From Aegilops tauschii subsp. strangulata (lineage: Eukaryota; Streptophyta; Magnoliopsida; Poales; Poaceae): a stretch of 64,000 nucleotides of DNA. How positions within the stretch are numbered: position 1 is the stretch's first letter; each line of letters starts with the position of its first letter. Position numbers and translations under genes: made by a program. Under the pieces are notes generated by a model. It saw only the letters and a program-made list of their open reading frames with translations. It was not told the DNA's origin and searched no databases. The stretch lies in assembly GCF_002575655.3 (NCBI RefSeq), contig NC_053037.3, positions 506,300,544 to 506,364,543 of the forward strand, in the 5' to 3' direction. Shown here piece after piece: positions 36,418-47,255 of the stretch.

Positions 36418-37634
36418 ATAGGTTTCACTAGTGGCTTCTCTCTAGATAGCATATTCTACGGTGGGTGAACAAATTACTGTCGAGCAATTGATAGCTTAGT
36501 TATGAGAATATCTAGGCATGATCATGTATATAGGCATCATGTCCGCGACAAGTAGACCGAAACGATTCTGCATCTACTACTATTACTCCACACATCGACC
36601 GCTATCCAGCATGCATCTAGAGTATTAAGTTCATAAGAACAGAGTAACGCATTAGGCAAGATGACCTGATGTAGAGGGATAAACTCAAGCAATATGATAT
36701 AAACCCCATCTTTTTATCCTCGATGGCAACAATACAATACGTGCCTTGCTGCCCCTGCTGTCACTGGGAAAGGACACCGCAAGATTGAACGCAAAGCTAA
36801 GCACTTCTCCCATTGCAAGAAAGATCAATCTAGTAGGCCAAACCAAACTGATAATTCGAAGAGACTTGCAAAGATATTAAATCATGCATATAAGAATTCA
36901 TTAAAGAATCAAATATTGTTCATAGATAATCTTGATCATAAACCCACAATTCATCGGATCTCGACAAACACACCACAAAAAGAATTTCATCGAATAGGTC
37001 TCCAAGAGAATCGAGGAGAACTTTGTATTGAGATCCAAAGAGAGAGAAGAGGCCATCTAGCTAATAACTATGGACCCAGAGGTCTGTGGTAAACTACTCA
37101 CACATCATCGGAGAGGCTGTGGTGTTGATGTAGAAGCCCTCCGTGATCGATTCCCCCTCCGGTGGAGCGCCGGAAAAGGCCCCAAGATGGGATCTCACGG
37201 GTACAGAAGGTTGCGGCGGTCGAAATAGGGTTTCATGGTGCTCTTGGATGTTTTCAAGGTATATGAGTATATATAGGTGAAAGAAGTAGGTCGGTGGAGC
37301 CACGAGGGGCCCATGAGGGTGGGGGCGCGCCTACCCCCCGGGCACGCCTCCCTACCTTGTAGCCACCTCGTTGCTTCCTTGACGTCCACTCCAAGTCTCC
37401 TGGATTGCGTTTGTTCCAAAAACGATCCTCGCGAAGGTTTCATTCCGTTTGATATTCCTTTTCTGCGAAACACTGAAATAGGCAAAAAAAATAGCAATTT
37501 GCCCTGGGCCTTTGGTTAATAGGTTAGTCCCAAAAATAATATAAAAGTGCATAATAAAGCCCATTAAACATCCAAAACAGATAATATAATAGCATGGAAC
37601 AATCAAAAATTATAGATACGTTGGAGACGTATCA
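36418..37634 (-). repeat. 3' LTR of D, inner part
   Basis: ATAGGTTTCACTAGTGGC to GAGACGTATCA; completes the D 3' LTR interrupted by E and matches 43083-44299. Minus-strand TATA sequence at about 37268-37275. The polypurine tract follows at 37635-37653. Confidence 0.9.
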
Positions 37635-40408
37635 AGCATCCCCAAGCTTAATTCCTGCTCGTCCTCGAGTAGGTAAATGATAAAAACAGAATTTTTGATG
37701 TGGAATGCTACCTAACATAAATTTTCTAAATAATTCTCTGTATTGCGGCACGAATGTTCAGATCCGAAAGATTCAAGATAAAAGTTTAATATTGACATAA
37801 AAATAATAATACTTCGAGCATACTAACTAAGCAATTATGTCTTCTCAAAATAACATGGCCAAAGAAAGCTTATCCCTACAAAATCATATACTTTGGCTAT
37901 GCTTCATTTTTGTCACACAAAAATGCTCTCATCATGCACAACCCCGATGACAAGCCAAGCAATTTTTTCATACTTTAGTAATCTCAAACTTTTTTCAACT
38001 TTCACGCAATACATGAGCGTGAGCCATGGACATAGCACTATGGGTGGAATAGAATATAATAATGGGGGTTGTGTGGAGAAGACAAAAAAAGGAGAAAGTC
38101 TCACATTGACGCGGCTAATCAACAGGCTATGGAGATGCCCATCAATTGATGTCAATGCGAGGAGTAGGGATTGCCATGCAACGGATGCACTAGAGCTATA
38201 AATGTATGAAAGCTCAACAAAAGAAACTAAGTGGGTGTGCATCCAACTTGCTTGCTCACGAAGACCTAGGGCATTTGAGGAAGCCCATTGTTGGAATATA
38301 CAAGCCAAGTTCTATAATGAAAAATTCCCACTAGTATATGAAAGTGACAAAATAAGAGACTCTCTATCATAAAGATCATGGTGCTACTTTGAAGCACAAG
38401 TGTGGAAAAAAAGATAGTAGCATTGTCCCTTTTATTTCTTTTCTTTTTTGGGGCATTTTTTGGCCTTTCTCTTTTTTATCTTTTTTTCCTTTTTTTTATT
38501 TGGGACAATGCTCTATTAATGATGATCATCACACTTCTATTTATTTACAACTCAATGATTACAACTCGATACTAGAACAAAATATGACTCTATATGATAA
38601 ATTATGCATGGTGGCTTTGCCACAAATACGATGTCAACTACATGATCATGAAAGGCAATATGACAATGATGAAGCGTGTCATAATAAATGAAACGGTGGA
38701 AAGTTGCATGGCAATATATCTCGGAATGGCTATGGAAATGCCATAATAGGTAGGTATGGTGGCTGTTTTGAGGAAGATATAAGGAGGTTTATGTGTGATA
38801 GAGCATATTGTATCACGGGGTTTGGATGCACCGGCAAAGTTTGAACAAACTCTCAAGGTGAGAAAGGGCAATGCACGGTACCGAAGAGGCTAGCAATGAT
38901 GGAAAGGTGAGAGTGCATATAATCCATGGACTCAACATTAGTCATAAAGAACTCACATACTTATTGCAAAAATCTACAAGTCATCAAAAACCGAGCATTA
39001 CGCGCATGCTCCTAGGGGGATAGATTGGTAGGAAAAGACCATCGCTCGTCCCCGACCACCACTCATAAGGATGACAATCAAAGAACACCTCATGTTTCAA
39101 ATTTGTCACACAACGGTTACCATACGTGCATGCTACGGGACTTGCAAACTTCAACACAAGTATTTCTCAAATTCACAACTACTCAACTAGCATGACTCTA
39201 ATATTACCATCTTCATATCTCAAAACAATCATCAAGTATCAAACTTCTCATAGTATTCAATGCACTTTTTATGAAAGTTTTTATTATACCCATCTTGGAT
39301 GCCTATCATATTAGGACTAATTTTATAGCCAAAGAAAATTACCATACTGTTCTAAAGGACTCTCAAAATAATATAAGTGAAGCATGAGATATCAATAGTT
39401 TCTATAAAATAAAACCACCACCGTGCTCTAAAAGATATAAGTGAAGCACTAGAGCAAAATTATTTAGCTCAAAAGATATAAGTGAAGCACATATAGTATT
39501 CTAATAAATTCCGATTCATGTGTGTCTCTCCCAAAAGGCGTGTACAGCAAGGATTATTGTGGTAAACTAAAAAGCAAAGACTCAAATCATACAAGACGCT
39601 CCAAGCAAAACACATATCATGTGGTGAATAAAAATATAGCCTCAAGTAAAGTTACCGATAGACGAAGACGAAAGAGGGGATGCCTTCCGGGGCATCCCCA
39701 AGCTTAGGCTTTTGGTTGTCCTTGAATTTTACCTTGGGGTGCCGTGGGCATCCCCAAGCTTAGGCTCTTGCCACTCCTTATTCCAAAGTCCATCAAATCT
39801 TTACCCAAAAACTTGAAAACTTCACAACACAAAACTCAACAGAAAATCTCATGAGCTTCGTTAGTAAAAGAAAACGAACCACACCCTTAAGGTACTGTAA
39901 TGAACTCATTATTTATTTATATTGGTGTTAAACCTACTGTATTACAACTTCTCCATGGTTCATACCCCCCGATACTAGCCATAGATTCATCAAAATAAGC
40001 AAACAACACACGAAAAACAGAATCTGTCAAAAATAGAACAGTCTGTAGCAATCTAATTTTTTCGAATACTTATGGAACTCCAACAATTCTGAAAAACTAG
40101 GAAACATGGATAATTTTTATATTGATCTACTACAAAAAGAATTAGCAATTTATCACGTTCTGGTGAATTTTAACAATTATTTTCGTGAGCGCAAAGTTTC
40201 TGTCTTTTTCAGCAAGATCAAACAACTATCACCCAAGAAGATCCTATTGGTTCTACTTGGCAAAACACTAATTAAAACATAAAAACACATCTAAACAGAA
40301 GCTAGATGAATTATTTATTACTAAACAGAAACAAAAATAAAATTGGGTTGCCTCCCAACAAGCGCTATCGTTTAACGCCCCTAGCTAGGCATAAAAGCAA
40401 GAATAGAT
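37635..40408 (-). other. D internal non-coding region
   Basis: Collinear with E 30762-33600. It holds the polypurine tract (37635-37653), the shared open frame (37913-38308), a T-rich tract (38425-38507), the hairpin (39676-39699), a second GCATCCCCAAGCTTAGGC at about 39747 and the block TTGGGTTGCCTCCCAACAAG near 40344. No gene was recognised. Confidence 0.6.
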
Positions 40409-42525
40409 CTAGGTATTATCATCTTTGGTATGCAATCCATAAGTGGCTCTCATAATAGATTCATAAGGTAATTTAATTTTATTCCTAGGAAAGTGTTCCA
40501 TGCCTTTCCTTAATGGAAATTGGAATCTAATATTTCCTTCTTTCATATCAATAATTGCACCAATTGTTCTAAGGAAAGGTCTATCAAGAATAATAGGACA
40601 TGTAGGATTGCAATCTATATAAAAACAATGAAATCTACGGGCACATAATTCCTATTTGCAACAATAAGAACATCATTAATCCTTCCCATAGGTTTCTTAA
40701 TGGTGGAGCCCGCAAGATGCAAATTTAAAGAACAATCATCAAATTCATGGAAACCTAACACATCACACAAAGTTTTTGGAATCGTGGAAACACTAGCACC
40801 CAAATCACACAAAGCATAGCATTCATGATCTTTAATTTTAATTTTAATAGTAGGTTCCCACTCATCATAAAGTTTTCTAGGGATAGAAACTTCTAATTCA
40901 AGCTTTTCTTCATAGGATTGCATTAAGGCATCAACGATATGTTTAGTAAAAGCTTTATTTTGATTGTAAGCATGAGGAGAATTTAACACGGATTGCAACA
41001 AGGAAATACAAGCTATCAAAGAACAATTATCATAATTAAATTCCTTGAAATCCAAAATAGTGGGTTCATTGCTATGTAAAGTTTTAACCTCTTCAATCCC
41101 ACTTTTACCAATTTTTGCATCAAGATCTAGAAACTCCAAATCATTGGGACGCCTTTTAACTAAAGTTGACTCATCTCCAGTCCCATCATTATCAAGATTA
41201 ATATTGCAAAACAAAGATTTAATAGGAGACACATCAATCACTTTTAGATCTTCATTATTATCATGAAAACTAGAAGAACACGCTTTCACAAAGCAATCTT
41301 TTTTAGCACGCATCCTAGCAGTTCTTTCTTTGCACTCATCAATGGAAATTCTCATAGATTTGAGAGACACATTGATATCATGCTTAGAAGGAATAGATCT
41401 AAGTTTCAAAGAATCAACACCAAGAGAAATTCTATCCATGTTCCTAGCCAACTCATCAATCTTAGGCAATTTTTCTTCAAGCAAAGCATTGAAATTCTTT
41501 TGCGCAATCATAAACTCTTTAACACTAGTCTCAAAATCAGAGGGCATCTTATTAAAATTCCCATAAGATTTGTTGTAGGAATTACCATAATTGTTAGAGG
41601 AATTACTAGGGAACGACCTAGAATTAAAGTTTCCTCTATACGCGTTGTTACCAAAATTGTTCCTACCAACAAAATTCACATCCATAGATTCATTATTATT
41701 CTCAATCAAAGTAGACAAAGGACATAGTCAAAAAAAACTAGACAAAGGCATATCATTAGGATCAGAAGAAACACTGTTATTAGCAAACAATTTCATAAGT
41801 TCATCCATCTTTCCACTCAAAACATTAATCTCTTCTATCGCATGAACCTTTTTACTAGTAGATCTTTCGGTGTGCCATTGAGAATAGTTAACCATAATAT
41901 TATCTAGGAGTTTAGTAGCTTCTCCTAAAGTGATTTCCATAAAAGTGCCTCCCGCGGCCGACTCTAAAAGATTTCTAGAAGCAAAATTCAATCCGGCATA
42001 AATTGTTTGTATAATCATCCATAAATTCAAACCATGAGTAGGGCAATTACGTATCATTAATTTCATCCTCTCCCAAGATTGTGCAACATGCTCATGATCA
42101 AGTTGCTTAAAATTCATAATATCGTTTCTAAGAGAGATGATCTTAGCGGGAGGAAAATACTTAGAGATAAAAGCATCTTTGCACTTATTCCATGAATCAA
42201 TACTATTTTTAGGCAAAGAAGAAAACCAATTTTTAGCACGATCTCTAAGTGAAAACGGAAATAGCTTCAATTTAACAATATCATTATCCACATCTTTCTC
42301 CTTTTGCATATCACACAAATCAACAACGTTGTTTAGATGGGTAGCGGCATCTTCACTAGGAAGGCCAGAAAATTGATCTTTCATGACAAGATTCAACAAA
42401 GCAGCATTAATTTCACAAGATTCAGCATCGGTAATAGGAGCAATCGGAGTGCTAATAAAATCATTGTTGTTGGTATTGAAAAAGTCACACAGTTTAGTAT
42501 TGTCTTGAGCCATCGTGACAAACAA
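40409..42525 (-). pseudogene. D gag plus retropepsin-like protease ORF, broken
   Basis: Starts at ATG 42525 or at the MAQDN four codons on. Residues about 50-200 match the retrotransposon gag family: LKLFPFSLRDRAKNWFSSLP, W-KC-DAFISKYFPP, FKQLDHEHVAQSWERMK, IQTIYAGL. After an Asn/Gly/Ser-rich stretch and a linker with GKSGIEEVKTLHSNEPTIL comes a retropepsin-like site YALCDLGASVSTIP (D-L-G in place of D-T/S-G, common in plant gypsy proteases) followed by the flap-side region. A TGA at 41728 interrupts the frame inside a 27-base insertion; a one-base loss near 40618 shifts the last 70 codons, which end GLHTKDDNT at 40409. No reverse transcriptase follows. The intact pieces are 265 and 367 codons. 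Confidence 0.85.
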
Positions 42526-42703
42526 TCAATCCAACACACAAGCAAACAAGAAGCAAGCAGAAAGAGACGGACGGAAAAAGGGCGAATAAAATGGCAAAGA
42601 TGAAGTGGGGGAGAGGAAAACGAGAGGCAAATGGCAAATAATGTAATGCGAGGGAGAAGAGTTTGTGATGGGTACATGGTATGTCTTGACTTGTGCGTAG
42701 ATC

Positions 42704-42721
42704 TCCCCGGCAACGGCGCCA
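42704..42721 (-). other. Primer binding site (tRNA-Asp) of D
   Basis: Perfect complement of the tRNA-Asp 3' end (TGGCGCCGTTGCCGGGGA on the element strand), 11 bases inside the 5' LTR. Confidence 0.9.
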
Positions 42722-42732
42722 AAAATCCTTCT

Positions 42733-44299
42733 TGCTACCTCTTGAGCATGAGTTGGTTTTCCCTTCAAGAGGAAAGGGTGATGCAGCAAAGTAGCGTAAG
42801 TATTTCCCTCAGTTTTTGAGAACCAAGGTATCAATCCAGCAGGAGACTACACGCAAGTCCCTCGTACCTGCACAAACAATCAAGAACCTTGCAACCAACG
42901 CGATAAAGGGGTTGTCAGTCCCTTCACGGCCACTTGCAAAAGTGAGATCTGATAAAGATAATAAGATAAATATTTTTGGTATTTTTTTTGTATAGATTGG
43001 AAAGTAAAGATTGCAAAATAAACGGCGACAGAAATAGCTAATTGACGGGAGATTAATATGATGCAAAATAGACCCGGGGGCCATAGGTTTCACTAGTGGC
43101 TTATCTCAAGATAGCATATTCTATGGTGGGTGAACAAATTACTGTCGAGCAATTGATAGAAAAGCGCATAGTTATGAGAATATCTAGGCATGATCATGTA
43201 CATAGGCATCACGTCCGCGACAAGTAGACCAAAACGATTCTGCATCTACTACTATTACTCCACACATCGACCGCTATCCAGCATGCATCTAGAGTATTAA
43301 GTTCATAAGAACAGAGTAACGCATTAGGCAAGATGACATGATGTAGAGGGATAAACTCAAGCAATATGATATAAGCCCCATCTTTTTATCCTCGATGGCA
43401 ACAATACAATACGTGCCTTGTTGCCCCTGCTGTCACTGGGAAAGGACACCACAAGATTGAACCCAAAGCTAAGCACTTCTCCCATTGCAAGAAAGATCAA
43501 TCTAGTAGGCCAAACCAAACTGATAATTCGAAGAGACTTGCAAAGATATTAAATCATGCATATAAGAATTCAGAGAAGAATCAAATATTGTTCATAGATA
43601 ATCTTGATCATAAACCCACAATTCATCGGATCTCGACAAACACACCGCAAAAAGAATTACATCGAATAGATCTCCAAGAGAATCGAGGAGAACATTGTAT
43701 TGAGATCCAAAGAGAGAGAAGAAGCCATCTAGCTAATAACTATGGACCCGAAGGTCTGTGGTAAACTACTCACACATCATCGGAGAGGCTATGGTGTTGA
43801 TGTAGAAGCCCTCCGTGATCGATTCCCCCTCCGGCGGAGCGTGGGAAAAGGCCCCAAGATGGGATCTCACGGGTACAGAAGGTTGCGGCGGTGGAAATAG
43901 GGTTTCGTGGTGCTCCTGGATGTTTTCAGGGTATATGAGTATATATAGGCGAAAGAAGTAGGTCGGTGGAGCCACGAGGGGCCCACGAGGGTGGGGGCGC
44001 GCCTCCCTGCCTCGTGGCCGCCTCGTTGCTTCCTTGACGTCCACTCCAAGTTTCCTGGATTGCGTTTGTTCCAAAAACGATCCTCGCGAAGGTTTCATTC
44101 CGTTTGGATTCCATTTGATATTCTTTTTCTGCGAAACACTGAAATAGGCAAAAAAACAGCAATTTGCCCTGGGCCTTCGATTAATAGGTTAGTCCCAAAA
44201 ATAATATAAAAGTGCATAATAAAGCCCATTAAACATCCAAAACAGATAATATAATAGCATGGAACAATAAAAAATTATAGATACGTTGGAGACGTATCA
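42733..44299 (-). repeat. 5' LTR of D
   Basis: Complete LTR, TGCTACCTC to GACGTATCA on the plus strand, 1567 bp. Minus-strand TATATATA at about 43940-43947. It is the reference for the truncated LTR F (2683-3659) and for the split 3' LTR. Confidence 0.93.
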
Positions 44300-47255
44300 A
44301 AGCGCTTGTTGGGAGACAACCCAACACTTTTACTTACTGTTTTTTTGTGTTCACATGATTATGCTACTGTATTGATCATGTTTTATTGCTTTTGTTTCAA
44401 TAAAGTGCCAAGTAAAGCCTTTGGGATAGTGTGGATGATAGTTGACTTGTTTCTGTCCAAAAACAGAAACTTTTGCGCTCACGAAAATAAGTCCCATTTT
44501 TAACAAAAGAGTGCTATTGAGTTGATTCTTTTTGCAGAAGTTTAATATACAAATTTATCACATGGTCCTAACTTTTTCATAATTTTTGGAGTAGCATAAG
44601 TATGGTTTGAGTACAGATTACTACAGACTGTTCTCTTTTTGACAGATTCTGTTTTCAATGCATAGTTTGCTTGCTTTCTAGTTTCTATGGCTTATATTGC
44701 TCAATATAAATTGTGGAAATGATATGCTACAGTAGGCATTGTGTGGAAACAATTATGAATCTTGTCTTTGACAGTACCAAAGTGAAATGGTTTGCTCTTT
44801 ATCATACTAACTTATCTCACAAAGTTCCGTTAAGTTTTGTGTGATTGAAGTTTTCAAGTTTTGGGTGAGATATCGATATGAGGAGAATAAGGAGTGACAA
44901 GACCCTAAGATTGGGGATGCACAAGGCACCCCAAGTTAATATCCAAGGAATATCCAAGCAACTATGCTTGGGGATGCCCCGGAAGGCATCCCCTCTTTCG
45001 TCTCCAACATTATCGGTAACCTCACTAGGAGCTATGTTTTCATTCGTCACATGATATGTGTTTTGCTTGGAGAGTCAATTTATTTTGTTAGGATTTGGTT
45101 GCTTTTATTTAGAATAATTTTTTGCATCTTTTATTTCAATAAAAGTGGCATTGATAGCCTTTGACATGCTTATCTTGCAAGTACACTTGTTGCCGTTTAA
45201 AAACAGAAAGTTTATCGATGTTGCAAAAATTCCCGAGGAAAGTCAGAATGTGATAAAATGTTGAAACTTTTTGCATAATGAGCTATGATAAATTTTCTAT
45301 AGTGTGGAAGAATTTCATAATGTTTGGAGTTAGGGAAGTATTCATACTCTTGCATTCTTTACAGACTGTACTGTTTTGGCAGATTGTTGTTATGTTTGCA
45401 TTGTTTGCATATGTTTGCTTGTTTAATGATTCAATTTGAGGATAGGAGTATTAAATATGCAGAGGCATTTAGTATGCAATGTTGAATAATAATTTTAGTG
45501 ATTTGCTACAGTAGAGTATGATAAGGTTTTTGCATTAGTTTATACTAACTTATGTCACAAGTTCTTGTTGAGTTTTGTGTGGATGAAGCTTTTGAGATTT
45601 AGGAAAACCGTGGTATGAGAGGAATTAAGGAGACACAAAAGCTCAAGCTTGAGATAATATTTCAAGAAGTCTCAAGCATCTAAGCTTGGGGATGCCCTGG
45701 TAGGCATCCCACCTTTCTTCCTTCAACAATTATCGGTTAGTATCGGTTGAGCCTAAGTTTTTGCTTCTTCACATGATGTGTGCTATCCTTGAGATGTTAT
45801 TTTGTTTTGTTTTGCTTTGCTTGCTGTTTTAATAAATTACTTATATCTGAAAGTTTTTAATAAGAGAGAGTCCTCACATAGCTATCTATTTACTTAACTA
45901 CTCACATGATCTTCACTTATATCTTTTTGGAGTAGTTTGTCATTTACTCTTGTGCTTCACTTATATCCTACGAGTAAATTGTTGAATAAATTGAATGTCA
46001 TAAAGTTGAAATCATATCATGCCTAGTGGTAGCTTCACATTGGGTTTAGAAAATGAAACCTTTTGAGGCTTGACAATCACAATTTTGGTCATACAAGCAA
46101 TTCACAAATAATTAGTATAAGGAAGAGCACTTTCACATATAAATACTTTATCATGGAAATCTTTTGTGATTGTGAGCCCCCATCAAAATATTATATGCCA
46201 GAATTTTTGAAGTTGGACAAGGAAGACAACGTAATGATTTATGTTTATTCTTATTCACATAGAAGTTATATTGTCATAGATCCTTCAACATGTGGTGCTT
46301 GCCCCCCATCTTTGCTAGCCAAAAATTCCGCACCAAGTAGAGATACTACTTGTGCATCCAAAAACCGTTAAACCCAAATCTTATCTTCAAGAGTCCACCA
46401 TACCTACCTAAGGATTGAATAAGATTCTTCAAGTAAGTTGTCATCGGTGCAATAAGGCAATAAAAATTGCTTCTAAAAGTGTGAGATCATTTAGTGTAAG
46501 AGAAAATTGAGCGTTGTACGAACTTGTGATGGCAAAGTAATAAAAGCAACAGACTGCATAATGAAGGTTGCTATCGTAAGGGGCAATATAACGTGACGTT
46601 CTTTTGCACTAAGGGATTGAGCATACAAACAAATAAGCGCATGGCAACCTCTGCTTTCCTCTGCGAAGGGCCTATCTTTTAGTTTTCAGTATTTATTTTT
46701 ATACAAAGAGTCAAAGTTATTCTCTCTATTCCTTTTTATTTTTCTATTTTGGCAAGCATCATGTGGTGAGGAAAGATCTAGGCACATAAGTCCAGTTGAA
46801 TATGGGTAGCATGAGTTATTATTGTTGACATCACCCTTGAGGTGAATACGTTGGGAGGAAAAACAATAAGCCCCTATCTTTCTATGTGTCCGGTTGAAAC
46901 GTTTTGCTCATGTGAATGCGGTGAGTGTTAGCAATCATAGAAGACTATATGATGGTTGAGTATGTGGAGCTCTTACTTAAACTCTGTTGAATAAGTTGAA
47001 TTGCAATTGCTTGGTGACTAAGAACATAGGTTGTTGAGTTTCAAGAGAGTTCATTGTTTGCACCTTAACATGTGAATTGGTTGCTACTATAACATGAGAA
47101 GTTTTATAAGAAAGAATTGTTGTTATGATGCTAGGAAAAGTGATTGAAATTATCATTGATCAAACTTATGCACTTTGCTAGCATTCACACTTCATAAATT
47201 ATTTCTTTTATCATTTACCTACTGGAGGACGAGCAGGAATTAAGCTTGGGGATGC
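44300..47255 (+). other. G1 internal non-coding region with duplicated module
   Basis: Begins with the conserved AAGCGCTTGTTGGGAGACAACCC block. Two related modules of roughly 0.7 kb follow (about 44380-45080 and 45110-45800). Each has an AAAACAGAAA.TTT segment, an ACAGACTGT..T segment, a GAGTTTTGTGTG-like segment and the GGGGATGCC hairpin (44970-44993 and 45688-45711). The rest (45800-47236) is collinear with the internal 3' part of C. The polypurine tract is at 47237-47255. No gene was seen. Confidence 0.65.

Larger units (their letters stand above)
28730..44299 (-). mobile_element. Gypsy-type retrotransposon D (Sabrina/WHAM-like, gag-protease only)
   Basis: Minus-strand element. 3' LTR in two pieces (28730-29078 and 36418-37634) around element E; internal region 37635-42732; 5' LTR 42733-44299. 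TSD AAGTG (28725-28729) and AAGCG (44300-44304), one C-to-T apart. The LTRs are 1566 and 1567 bp and the element without E is about 8.2 kb. A perfect tRNA-Asp primer site lies at 42704-42721. It encodes gag and a retropepsin-like region but no reverse transcriptase, RNase H or integrase, so it depended on a partner element. The family name is tentative. Confidence 0.92.
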
